DNA of 48,666 nucleotides, from contig CAYMWP010000015.1 in NCBI GenBank assembly GCA_964393895.1, forward strand, positions 1 through 48,666, read 5' to 3'. Shown here one piece after another: positions 7,017 through 14,659 of this stretch. Source of the stretch: B4-G1 sp964393895 (GTDB lineage: Bacteria; Chloroflexota; Anaerolineae; B4-G1). The notes beneath the pieces were generated by a model, which saw nothing but the letters and a program-made list of their open reading frames with translations, was not told the origin of the DNA and searched no databases. Every line of letters starts with the position of its first letter. Positions within the stretch are counted from its first letter, which is position 1. The position numbers were made by a program, and so were the translations under genes.

Positions 7017-8531
7017 TCACACGATTGGGCCGGTCATCAGTCGTTCCCCTGCTGCTTCGGCCGGTTTACGCAACAATTGACGCAGGGCGGCGACGATGGT
7101 CGCGATTCCCTGCTCGATGGCTTCCTGGTCGGGCATGCTAAAGTTGAGACGGCAGACGTTCAGGGGGGCGTCGGTGGGATACATGAGGTAGCCCGGCAGA
7201 AAGACGACTCCTCGCCGCGCTGTCTCTCTCAACAAGTCCTGAGCGTTCACCTGCTCGGGCAGTCGTAGCCAGAGAAACAATCCGCCATCCGGCGCCGTCC
7301 AGCGCAGGTCGGGCAGCCGGCAGCGGCGCAGCGCCGCGTCCATAGCCTGGCACCTGGCCTGGTAAACGGCGCGGGCCTGTGCGATCTGTTCATCCAGCCA
7401 CCCGCGCTGCGCAAACTCGGCCACCAGGCGCTGCCCGACCGTGTTGGGATGCAGTTCGGCCACCCCGTTGAGCAGCGTGGCCCGTTCGACCACCGGGCGG
7501 GGGGCCATCAGCCAGCCCACGCGCAGCCCCGGCGCCAGGTTCTTGGAGAACGTGCCCAGGTAGAGGACGTGCCCGTGGCTGTCGAGGGCTTTGATGGGCG
7601 GCGGGGGCGGCTCGTCGAAATAGAGGTCGCCGAAGGGGTCGTCCTCCACGATGGGGGCCTGGTAGCGCTGGGCCAGCGCCAGCAACCGCTCGCGCCGTTC
7701 CAGGCTCATCGTCGCGCCGGTGGGGTTCTGGTAGGTGGGGACGGTGTAGATGAAGCGGGGACGGTAGCGGGCCAGCAACAACTCTACCCGCCCCACGTCC
7801 ATTCCCTGCTCGTCCACCGGGACGCCGATGATGCGCACTCCCCAGGATTGAAAGCATTGCAGCGCCCCAAAGTAGGTGGGAATCTCGACGAGCACTGTGT
7901 CTCCCGGCTCGGCCAGCAAGCGGAGCAGGAGGTCCAGCCCGTGTTGGGAGCCGTTGACCACCACCACACTTTCCGGCTCCACACTCACCCCGCGCTGGCG
8001 CGCGCGGGCGGCGATCACTTCCCGCACGTCTGACACTCCTTGTACCGGGCACGCCCCCACGGCGTCTGTTCCCAGTCGCTCCAAGACCGCTTCCCACGCT
8101 TGTTCAAGCCGCTCTGGCGGCAGGAGGGCCGGATCGGGCAGGCCTAGTTCGAAGGAAACGGCGGTCGGGTGACTGTTCAGATGGAGGAAAAGTGATTCGG
8201 AGGGTTGGGCGTACCGGGCGACCCGCCGTCCCAGGCTGCTAAAGTGAGCCGGCCAGGCGATGGGTTGCGCCTCCGTCCAGGCTGCTCCCCCGACGACGAC
8301 GGTGCCCCGGCCGACGTGGCCCTTGACCAGTCCCTCGGCTTTCAGTTCGCCGTAAGCGTTCACTACCGTGGTCCGAGATACTCCCAGCGACCGGGCCAGC
8401 GTTCGCTCTGGCGGCAGTTGCGCGTCGGCGGGTAGATCGCCGTGCAGTATCCGCTCGCGTAGTTGGTTGCGGATCTGCACGTAAGCCGGTAGCTTGCTTT
8501 CCGAATTCAGTCGCAGATGTGGCATCTTCAT
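7017..8531 (-). CDS. pdxR: MocR/PdxR-type GntR-family regulator with aminotransferase domain
   Basis: The 504-residue product has an N-terminal GntR winged helix (about 12-80, with LARSLGVSRTTVVNAYGEL) fused to a class I aminotransferase fold. PLP-site features are intact: the NPTG loop, the EDDPFGDLYFDE acidic segment and the Schiff-base lysine in GTFSKNLAPGLR. MocR proteins of the PdxR group sense PLP and control pdxST, and its position at the head of the pdx operon supports that role. Here the regulator lies on the same strand just upstream of pdxS; in many bacteria pdxR is divergent. ATG 8531 is chosen because the promoter lies just upstream and the GntR domain starts there; a longer frame to 8672 would run through operator and promoter. 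A 2-aminoadipate-type aminotransferase is the alternative reading. Confidence 0.85.
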   Translation of the reverse strand: MKMPHLRLNSESKLPAYVQIRNQLRERILHGDLPADAQLPPERTLARSLGVSRTTVVNAYGELKAEGLVKGHVGRGTVVVGGAAWTEAQPIAWPAHFSSLGRRVARYAQPSESLFLHLNSHPTAVSFELGLPDPALLPPERLEQAWEAVLERLGTDAVGACPVQGVSDVREVIAARARQRGVSVEPESVVVVNGSQHGLDLLLRLLAEPGDTVLVEIPTYFGALQCFQSWGVRIIGVPVDEQGMDVGRVELLLARYRPRFIYTVPTYQNPTGATMSLERRERLLALAQRYQAPIVEDDPFGDLYFDEPPPPPIKALDSHGHVLYLGTFSKNLAPGLRVGWLMAPRPVVERATLLNGVAELHPNTVGQRLVAEFAQRGWLDEQIAQARAVYQARCQAMDAALRRCRLPDLRWTAPDGGLFLWLRLPEQVNAQDLLRETARRGVVFLPGYLMYPTDAPLNVCRLNFSMPDQEAIEQGIATIVAALRQLLRKPAEAAGERLMTGPIV

Positions 8532-8534
8532 CCG

Positions 8535-8614
8535 ATTGGCCTGTTCCAATTGTATTTTACCAGCGATCTTTAGATTGTAAAGGGCCAATTGGACTTGTGT
8601 ATGCCAGTCCAATT
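8535..8614. promoter_or_regulatory. Candidate PdxR operator region
   Basis: AATTGGACT (8587-8595) and AGTCCAATT (8606-8614) form a perfect 9-bp inverted repeat with a 10-bp spacer just upstream of the -35 box. CCAATTGG (8585-8592) is itself palindromic. A second, smaller inverted pair, ATTGG (8535-8539) and CCAAT (8546-8550), lies downstream of the -10 box. Half-sites flanking both promoter elements fit autoregulation by a MocR-type dimer. That PdxR is the protein that binds is inference. Confidence 0.55.
8554..8581 (-). promoter_or_regulatory. Promoter of the pdxR-pdxS-GNAT-pdxT operon
   Basis: Read on the minus strand: TTTACA (reverse of 8576-8581), 16-bp spacer, TAAAAT (reverse of 8554-8559) preceded by TGG, an extended -10. 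Transcription would begin near 8547, about 16 nt before the ATG at 8531. It lies between copies of the CCAATT operator motif. Confidence 0.65.
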
Positions 8615-8712
8615 TCGTAAGGTGCAACTCTGTGTGCGCGCTGTCCCCAGGCGGCGGGCAAAAGAAACCCACCCTACAGATTTGCGCTCCGAAATGCTGA
8701 GAGGATACAGAA

Positions 8713-8743
8713 TCTCTGCGCTCTCGGCGTGCTCTGCGGTGAA
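8713..8743. repeat. CTCTGCGGTG-type word repeat in the 8532-8792 spacer
   Basis: The words TCTCTGCGC, TCTCGGCGT and CTCTGCGGTG follow one another in the otherwise empty spacer between the pdx operon and the next gene; a related phrase occurs at 73-85. The rest of 8615-8792 shows no gene. Confidence 0.4.
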
Positions 8744-8792
8744 TTGGAGCCTAACTGCACTGGTCGGAATTTTCGAGAGGATACGGTCGCAC

Positions 8793-8820
8793 TTGACGAG
8801 GGCGCGGGTTAGTGTATAGT
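8793..8820 (+). promoter_or_regulatory. Sigma-70-like promoter
   Basis: TTGACG (8793-8798), 16-bp spacer, TATAGT (8815-8820). The start near 8827 supports ATG 8856 as the start codon of the following gene and rules out the in-frame TTG at 8826. Confidence 0.65.
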
Positions 8821-8855
8821 GTGCGTTGAGGCGTTATCTAGCAGGATATCTTGTA

Positions 8856-9557
8856 ATGTCCACAGAATCTTTGACCGGCGCTCGTAAAATCGGCACACTG
8901 AACGAAAAGCCCCTGCACGCAGCTCTGAAAGAGTGGTACGCGCAGCCGGGCGACCGGTTCGAGGTGCCCGTAGATGGGTTCATCGTGGACCTCGTCCGGG
9001 GCGAGTTGCTGGTAGAGATTCAGACGACGGGTTTTTCGGCCATCAAGGAGAAACTGGCTACGCTTGTTTCCCGTCACCCACTGCGGCTGATCTATCCCAT
9101 CGCGCAGGAGAAATGGATCGTCAAGCTGGCAAGGGACGGGAGCGGGCGCTTGAGCCGCCGCAAGTCGCCCAAGCGGGGCGCGTTCGAGCACGTTTTTGCC
9201 GAGCTGGTGAGCTTCCCCGATCTGCTCTCTGACCCCAGCTTTGCCCTGGAGGTATTGCTCATCCAAGAGGACGAGGTGCGCCGCTACGACGGAAAGCGCG
9301 GCTGGCGGCGCGGAGGTTGGGTCACGCACGAGCGCCGGCTCCTGCAGGTGGTAGAGCGGCGGCTTTTCGAGGCGCCTGCGGATATGGGCGACCTCGTCCC
9401 CTCTGCTTTGGAGGAACCGTTCACCACGTCCGACCTGGCTGCCGCTATCGGCCAACGCCGCTGGCTGGCGCAAAAGATGGCCTACTGCCTGCGCGAGATG
9501 GGCACGCTCGAACCGGTGGGGAAACAGGGCAACGCGATCTTGTACAGCCGCCGATGA
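8856..9557 (+). CDS. Uncharacterised protein, possible PD-(D/E)XK-like core plus winged helix
   Basis: I do not recognise a named family for this 233-residue protein. The N-terminal half contains FEVPVDGFIVDLVRG followed by LLVEIQTTGF, a D-then-ExQ arrangement on adjacent strands that resembles a PD-(D/E)XK nuclease core with Q in place of K. A basic segment follows (SGRLSRRKSPKRG). The C-terminal part (about 175-233, PFTTSDLAAAIG to GNAILYSRR) looks like a winged helix, with LAQKMAYCLREMGTLEPVG as the recognition region and wing. Together this suggests a DNA-interacting protein, with or without nuclease activity. It has its own promoter and an AGGA before ATG 8856. Confidence 0.7.
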   Translation: MSTESLTGARKIGTLNEKPLHAALKEWYAQPGDRFEVPVDGFIVDLVRGELLVEIQTTGFSAIKEKLATLVSRHPLRLIYPIAQEKWIVKLARDGSGRLSRRKSPKRGAFEHVFAELVSFPDLLSDPSFALEVLLIQEDEVRRYDGKRGWRRGGWVTHERRLLQVVERRLFEAPADMGDLVPSALEEPFTTSDLAAAIGQRRWLAQKMAYCLREMGTLEPVGKQGNAILYSRR

Positions 9558-9567
9558 ACACCCGGAG

Positions 9568-9596
9568 TAGACAAAGCCGCTGCTCTTTGATATAAT
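9568..9596 (+). promoter_or_regulatory. Promoter of the MBL-fold hydrolase gene
   Basis: TAGACA (9568-9573), 17-bp spacer, TATAAT (9591-9596) with TGA just before it (extended -10). The leader would be about 40 nt long and contains GGGAGGT. Confidence 0.7.
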
Positions 9597-9642
9597 CGTC
9601 GCCACGTTCTGGCTCGTAGGCTGATTTTGGGAGGTCAACACA

Positions 9643-10275
9643 TTGATCATACACACCGTCCACGTCGGTATCACCCAGACCAATTGCTACGTCGTCGGTT
9701 GCGAGGAGACGCGCGAGGGAGTGGTGATTGATCCCGGTGGTCACCCCAAGCGCATCCTCGAGGCTATTGAGGAGAGCGGACTGACCATCCGCTACGTCCT
9801 CAACACCCATTGCCACTTTGATCACATGGGGGCCAATGCGGAGATCGTGGCTGCCACCGGCGCGCCCCTGGCCCTCCACCCGGCGGAACTGCCGATGTTG
9901 CAGGCACGGGGGGGCGCTGCCTTGTTCGGCGTGGCAGTGAAAGAAAGCCCCATGCCGGATGTGGAACTGGAGCCCGGACAGACGATAGAGGTGGGCGCAC
10001 TCTGTTTCCAGGTGTTGCACACTCCCGGTCACTCTCCCGGTAGCCTGACCTTTTACTCGGAGGAAGAGGGGGTAGCCTTCGATGGGGACGTGCTCTTCCA
10101 GATGGGCATAGGGCGCACTGACTTGCCCGGCGGCAGTTGGGAGACGCTAGAGCGCTCGATCCGCGAGGTGCTGTTCGCCCTGCCCGACGAGACGGTGATC
10201 TACCCCGGTCACGGCCCCAAGACGACGGTGGGGCGGGAGAAGCGGTCTAATCCGTGGTTGGGCGGTCCAACGTAA
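9643..10275 (+). CDS. MBL-fold metallo-hydrolase (glyoxalase II-like)
   Basis: This 210-residue protein has a metallo-beta-lactamase fold. The metal-binding motif HCHFDH is complete (H56, H58, D60, H61), with the further histidine in HTPGHSPGSL, the bridging aspartate in AFDGDVLF and the final histidine in YPGHGPKT. The pattern matches the hydroxyacylglutathione-hydrolase-like YcbL group, which act on thioesters, although true glyoxalase II has an extra C-terminal domain missing here. The start is TTG at 9643, supported by GGGAGGT (9629-9635) 7 nt upstream. It is cytoplasmic, with no signal peptide. Confidence 0.9.
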   Translation: MIIHTVHVGITQTNCYVVGCEETREGVVIDPGGHPKRILEAIEESGLTIRYVLNTHCHFDHMGANAEIVAATGAPLALHPAELPMLQARGGAALFGVAVKESPMPDVELEPGQTIEVGALCFQVLHTPGHSPGSLTFYSEEEGVAFDGDVLFQMGIGRTDLPGGSWETLERSIREVLFALPDETVIYPGHGPKTTVGREKRSNPWLGGPT

Positions 10276-10286
10276 GACCACGCGCT

Positions 10287-10315
10287 TTTCAAAAACAGGG
10301 AAACTGCGCTATAAT
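10287..10315 (+). promoter_or_regulatory. Promoter of the TumE-type toxin-antitoxin pair
   Basis: A consensus TATAAT (10310-10315) has a weak -35 (TTTCAA, 10287-10292) at 17 bp. It lies 17 nt before ATG 10333, leaving room for the GGAGGTG Shine-Dalgarno at 10322-10328. Confidence 0.5.
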
Positions 10316-10332
10316 TGGGATGGAGGTGGACG

Positions 10333-10602
10333 ATGAGTCTTGGAGAGATTCTGGCCGATATTCACGCGCTCGAAGAAGATATATTGGCCTTTGAGCGCAA
10401 ATATGGTGTTCGCTCGGAAACCTTTTATGCAGCCTACGTGAGTGGTGAGGAACCAGAGGATGACAGTTGGGTGCTGGATTTCGGCGAGTGGGCCAGCGTA
10501 TATCGTACTTGGCTTGCCAGACAAGCCGAGTATCGTAACGAAGTACAGCGCCGGCAGTCTAAAGCGCCCAGTCTGGCTGGTCTAGTCCAGGTAGCCTCGT
10601 GA
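10333..10602 (+). CDS. Small protein upstream of TumE toxin, putative antitoxin
   Basis: This 89-residue, acidic protein is mostly helical: IHALEEDILAFERKYG and then EWASVYRTWLARQAEYRNEV, with an acidic turn (GEEPEDDSW) between. I do not recognise a DNA-binding motif. Its position directly upstream of a TumE-type toxin, a 4-nt GTGA overlap and a shared promoter suggest that it is the antitoxin. It looks unlike the HTH-type TumA known from Pantoea. GGAGGTG at 10322-10328 fixes ATG 10333 rather than the earlier in-frame codon. Confidence 0.7.
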   Translation: MSLGEILADIHALEEDILAFERKYGVRSETFYAAYVSGEEPEDDSWVLDFGEWASVYRTWLARQAEYRNEVQRRQSKAPSLAGLVQVAS

Positions 10603-11036
10603 ACAACCCACTACGTACTTCTGAAGACTACGAGTTGTTTCTGTATACCCTCAGTGAGCGATTCCCATCGGTGCGTCGTTCCACTGTCACGTTAGTTCGA
10701 CGTGGGGTTGCTCTGGCGCGAGTAGCGGGTGAACTTGACTTTGACTACGACATCCGGCTAATTGTTCGTGAGCGACTCGTGTACTACCGTTTGCCCGTCG
10801 TGATAGATTGGTACGGTTACAAGGTTTGGCGCGGCAACGAGAAGCTGTATTGGTACGATTCGCAGCCGCATCCCAATAATCCCACCTTACAAAGCACTCA
10901 TCCCCACCACAAGCACATTCCCCCAGACATTAAACAACACCGCATCCCTGCGCCGGAGATGAGCTTCATCCAGCCCAATTTACCTGTGCTGATTCGTGAG
11001 ATCGAATCATTCACTGAGACTTTGAAACGGGATTAG
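10599..11036 (+). CDS. TumE (DUF6516) family toxin
   Basis: The 145-residue product carries the family's characteristic central block, a strand-rich YYRLPVVIDWYGYKVWRG region followed by YDSQPHPNNPTL and then STHPHHKHIPPDIKQHR. I recognise this as DUF6516, described as the TumE toxin of a type II toxin-antitoxin system in Pantoea. The histidine/proline-rich stretch is a plausible active site, but the mechanism is not known to me. The GTG start overlaps the putative antitoxin stop (GTGA), so translation is coupled. Confidence 0.75.
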   Translation: MNNPLRTSEDYELFLYTLSERFPSVRRSTVTLVRRGVALARVAGELDFDYDIRLIVRERLVYYRLPVVIDWYGYKVWRGNEKLYWYDSQPHPNNPTLQSTHPHHKHIPPDIKQHRIPAPEMSFIQPNLPVLIREIESFTETLKRD

Positions 11037-11100
11037 ACCGCTTGCGAGTCCATTTCGTGACCGAACATGGACGGGCAGGAAACAAGAGGCAAGAAGCGAG

Positions 11101-12450
11101 ATGGAAACTGAAAAGCTCAACTTTTGGCGCAAGGCGCTGTACAGCAGCGGCTCAGTAGGGCTGAACATCGTCAGCCTATCCGTTTCTTCGTGGCTGCTCT
11201 ATTTCTACGTGCCGCCGTCTGACCGCGCTGACCTCGTCTCTTACGCGCCCGCCGGCCTGGTGGGGCTGGTGCTGTTCGTCGCGGGGCTGTGGGATGGCGT
11301 CATTGATCCCTTTCTGGGTCACTGGAGCGACGGGCTCAAATCCCGTTGGGGCCGGCGGCGTCCGTTCTTGATGTTCGGGACGCCCGTCATGGTGGTCGCG
11401 ATGGTGCTGTTGTGGACGCCGCCCGTGCGGGGGGAGAGCGTGGTCAACGTCGCCTACCTGTTCGTCGTGGCGGCCCTGTACTATACCGCCTTCAGCGCGG
11501 TGGGCATGCCCTACGACGGCACGCTGCCGGAAATGGCTCCCGACACCCACGAGCGGGTCAAGCTGAGCACCTGGAAGATGATCTTTGGCATCATCGGCTT
11601 TGTGGGCGGCTCGCTGACCGTGCCCATGCTGTGGGAGAGCCTGGGGCCGCTCGGTATGGGAGTCGCGGTAGCCGTCATCGGCCTGGTGAGCATGTATCTG
11701 GTGCTCATCGTGCTGCGCGAGCCTGAATACGCCAAACACCAGCAGCCTATGCCGGCCTGGGAGGCGTTCAGGGCTACCTTTACCAACGGGCAATTCCTGG
11801 TCTTTTTCTTCGCGACCTTGCTGATCCACGTCAGTTACGCCATCATTCTGGCGATCTCGCCCTACTTTGTGACCCAGGTCGTGGGCGGCGCGGAGGGGGA
11901 CGTGACCATCTTTCAGGGATTGCTAGTGTTGCTGATGATCCTCTGCGCGCCGTTTTGGATTTGGGTGCGCGCCAAATTCCGCGACAAGTGGGTGATCACG
12001 GCGGCGATGGCTCTGATGGGCGTGACGCTGGCTTTGAATTTCGTGGTGCCGTCTGCACCGGCGACGGGAGAAGCGGCCTTTATGCCGGGCCTGCTCATCT
12101 TTCCGCTGACGGCGTTCCCCATCAGCGGCTATCTCATCATGGCCTACGCGATGATGGGCAACGTGGTGGACTATGACGAAATGCTGACCGGTCGCCGGCG
12201 CGAGGCGATCTACTATGGCAACTTTAGCCTGGCGACGAACGCCGGTTCCGCGGTGGCGGCGGCGCTGTTGCCCGTGATGCTCAAGACCTTTGGCGACACT
12301 CGGGCCAACCCGATGGGCATCCGGCTTTCGTTTATCCTGGCCGGGGCGATGGCGCTGGCAGCGGCGGTGGTATTCCTGGGCTATCGGCTGGGTGACACGC
12401 CCGATGAGACCCGACGGTTGATGGGGCTGCAACTAGGGCCGGATATATGA
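11101..12450 (+). CDS. GPH-family (MelB-like) sugar:cation symporter
   Basis: The 449-residue protein has about 12 membrane helices of the major facilitator fold, glycoside-pentoside-hexuronide group. The diagnostic segment DGVIDPFLGHWSDG followed by RWGRRRPFLMFG lies between helices 2 and 3 (about residues 62-95). The second half contains the family segment MGNVVDYDEMLTGRRREAIYYG. Members move sugars or sulfonated sugars with Na+ or H+; the substrate here is unknown. No clear Shine-Dalgarno precedes ATG 11101, and the sequence before it (near 11080-11100) is a run of AAGAGGCAAGAAGCGAG-type words. Confidence 0.88.
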   Translation: METEKLNFWRKALYSSGSVGLNIVSLSVSSWLLYFYVPPSDRADLVSYAPAGLVGLVLFVAGLWDGVIDPFLGHWSDGLKSRWGRRRPFLMFGTPVMVVAMVLLWTPPVRGESVVNVAYLFVVAALYYTAFSAVGMPYDGTLPEMAPDTHERVKLSTWKMIFGIIGFVGGSLTVPMLWESLGPLGMGVAVAVIGLVSMYLVLIVLREPEYAKHQQPMPAWEAFRATFTNGQFLVFFFATLLIHVSYAIILAISPYFVTQVVGGAEGDVTIFQGLLVLLMILCAPFWIWVRAKFRDKWVITAAMALMGVTLALNFVVPSAPATGEAAFMPGLLIFPLTAFPISGYLIMAYAMMGNVVDYDEMLTGRRREAIYYGNFSLATNAGSAVAAALLPVMLKTFGDTRANPMGIRLSFILAGAMALAAAVVFLGYRLGDTPDETRRLMGLQLGPDI

Positions 12451-12468
12451 GTGATATGAGGGAAGGTA

Positions 12469-13289
12469 ATGATTGGTAAGAAGCAGTTGCTATGGCTGAT
12501 TGGCCTGACTCTGGTGTCATTTCTCTTGGCTGCATGTGCTGTGCCGCAACCGACGCCCACACAGACTCCAGTTCCAACGGAACAGGTAGCTGAATGGGAT
12601 CTGGTCTTTATCAGCGATTCCAGCGGCCGGGGGGTTGGGGAAAGATACGCTGCGTACATTGAGAGTGACCTGGACGTCACGGTCGCACTGCATGATCTGG
12701 CGATAGACAGTCTCAGCGCCCGTTCGGTGCTGAATGCCCTCCGTGATCCAGAGGGGAATGCATATAACTTGCGGTTGAAGCAGTTGGGAGTGACAGACCT
12801 CATCTCCGAAGCTGAGGTCGTGGTCTTTTACGCAAACCCGGTTGCCTCTACCTCAGAGACCCATCCTGGAGATTGGGACTGCGTAAGCTTTAACCCGTAT
12901 GTGGTGGATTGCTCGCCGGAGACATTTGACGTGTATCGAGCGGACTTGGATGCAATCTACGAGGAGATCTTTACGCTACGGGGTAACTCTCCCACTATCG
13001 TCCGCGCCTTTGACGCATACAACCCGCTTTACAGTGTATGGAGCGAGCACGGCGTCTATGGCGAGTGTATGCGCTGCTGGGAGAATTACAACGAGACCAT
13101 TCATCAGGCTGCTGCGGCGCACAGCGTTCCCGTTGCGCGCTTGTGGGACACATTCAACGGCCCCAATCATATGAGGACCCAAGAGACAAAGGCTACATTG
13201 GATCCGATGGGATACACACCATCTCAGCCGGGCGGGATGTCATCGCTGATCTCTTGCGGGAGCTGGGTTACGAATACACTGTCCCCTAG
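12469..13289 (+). pseudogene. SGNH/GDSL-family lipoprotein, frameshifted near its C-terminus
   Basis: The N-terminus is a lipoprotein signal with lipobox LAAC (C23), followed by a TPTQTPVPT linker and an SGNH-like domain starting DLVFISDSSGRG (nucleophile candidate S52). The initial frame reads well to about N233-H234 (13165-13170). The conserved end of the family, with the catalytic D-x-x-H in GSDGIHTISAG and then DLLRELGYEYTVP, lies in the -1 frame and stops at 13289. One missing T in the CAT/TAT junction near 13170 would restore a 273-residue protein. Without it, the open frame runs on to 13365 in unrelated sequence and lacks the Asp-His pair. There is no slippery heptamer, so this looks like a mutation or sequencing error, not programmed frameshifting. 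Confidence 0.75.
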
Positions 13290-13351
13290 CAGTCAGGGTG
13301 GGAGCAGCCTCACTCAAATGCCTGATGATATAGCAGAACCTTGGTGGCTCT

Positions 13352-14659
13352 ATGGACAGGGCTGAACTACGGGCCGGCGTGGCCCGCGAGATCATCTCTC
13401 CGCCGCGCGGCATCTACCTGATCGGTTACGGTGACCGCACCAAAGGCAACGTTGGCGTCCACGACGACCTGACCGCCACTGCCCTCGTGCTGGACGACGG
13501 GCGGGAGCGGCTGGCGCTGGTCGCCTGTGATCTTCTTTGCCTGAACGAGTTCGTGGTAGACCGCGTCCGCGCGCAGGTAGGCGGGGGGACGCGGGTGGTG
13601 ATCTGCTGCTCGCACACCCACGCCGGCCCCATCGCCTACGCCGACCGTCGCTCCGGCCGCGCCCGCCGCGCGTATATTGACGGCCTGGTCGAGCGCATCG
13701 TGCGCGCGGTGCGTAGAGCCGAGGCGGCGTTGCTCCCGGTCGAGTTGGCTTGGGGCCGGGCGGAAGCCGACATCGCCGTCAACCGGCGCGAGAGGCGGCC
13801 CGACGGAGAGTTCGTCATCGGCGTCAATCCCAAAGGCCCGGTGGACCGGTCGGTGGGCGTGTTGAGAGTCCGCGGTGTGGATGGTACGCCGCTGGCGACG
13901 GTGGTCAACTTTGCCTGCCACGGCACCGTGCTCGGGCCGGACAACCGCTTCGTCTCGGCCGACTGGATCGGCGCGATGCGGGCGCGGGTGGAGGAGGCGC
14001 TGGGCGGCCTGGTGTTGTTCCTCCAGGGGGCGACGGGCGATCTCAACCCCGATTACGAGTGGGGAACGGGCGACCCGTGGCGGGCGGTCCGGGCGCTGGG
14101 CGAGGTCGTCGCCGACCGGGTGATCGAGGTGTGCGGTGGTGGCCTATCGCCGCTGGCGGGTGCGCCGCTCGGCCTCGACCGCCAGGAGGTCTGGCTGCCG
14201 CTGGAGGCCAGGGCTACCACGCCCGCTCCACCACGCAGCTACCGCAAGGTGCTCTTGAAGGTGGTAGGGCTGCCATCTTTTCTGATGTTCGTAGTTGACC
14301 CCCTGCTGAAACGGCGCTACCCCTGGCGTTCACGGGTGGAGGCGCGGGACGGTGTCTGGCAGGTGCCGCTGCGGGTCAACGCCGCGCGGGTCGGCGACCT
14401 GGGGCTGGTCACTTTTGGGGCGGAGACGCTCACCGAGATTGGAATGGGGATCAAAGCCGCGTCGCCAGCCCAGCATACGATGTTCACCAGCGTCAGCGAT
14501 GGCTGCATCGGCTACCTGCCGACGGCCGAGGCACACGCCGAGGGGGGCTACGAGGTTGACGCCGCGCCGTTCTTTTACCGCTATCCGGCCCGGCTGGCGC
14601 CCGAGTGCGCCCGGATCGCCAGCGACGCGGCTGTCCGGTCGCTGCGCGGCTTGTACTAG
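13352..14659 (+). CDS. Neutral/alkaline ceramidase-like protein
   Basis: This 435-residue protein matches the N-terminal domain of neutral/alkaline non-lysosomal ceramidases. Zinc-ligand regions are present: SHTHAGP (87-93) and NFACHGT (H190). The position of the ceramidase nucleophile motif (GDVSPN in the classical enzyme) reads GATGDLNPD (226-234), with Asn where the catalytic Ser would be, and there is no signal peptide. It is therefore probably not a true ceramidase but a related metal-dependent amidohydrolase of unknown substrate. The start at ATG 13352 has only a weak GGTGG before it. Its stop codon overlaps the stop of the convergent ABC gene in the palindrome CTAG. Confidence 0.8.
   Translation: MDRAELRAGVAREIISPPRGIYLIGYGDRTKGNVGVHDDLTATALVLDDGRERLALVACDLLCLNEFVVDRVRAQVGGGTRVVICCSHTHAGPIAYADRRSGRARRAYIDGLVERIVRAVRRAEAALLPVELAWGRAEADIAVNRRERRPDGEFVIGVNPKGPVDRSVGVLRVRGVDGTPLATVVNFACHGTVLGPDNRFVSADWIGAMRARVEEALGGLVLFLQGATGDLNPDYEWGTGDPWRAVRALGEVVADRVIEVCGGGLSPLAGAPLGLDRQEVWLPLEARATTPAPPRSYRKVLLKVVGLPSFLMFVVDPLLKRRYPWRSRVEARDGVWQVPLRVNAARVGDLGLVTFGAETLTEIGMGIKAASPAQHTMFTSVSDGCIGYLPTAEAHAEGGYEVDAAPFFYRYPARLAPECARIASDAAVRSLRGLY

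Noticed and set aside
13160..13180. Programmed -1 frameshifting in the SGNH gene
   Set aside because: No X-XXY-YYZ slippery heptamer at the junction, and such hydrolases are not known to need frameshifting.
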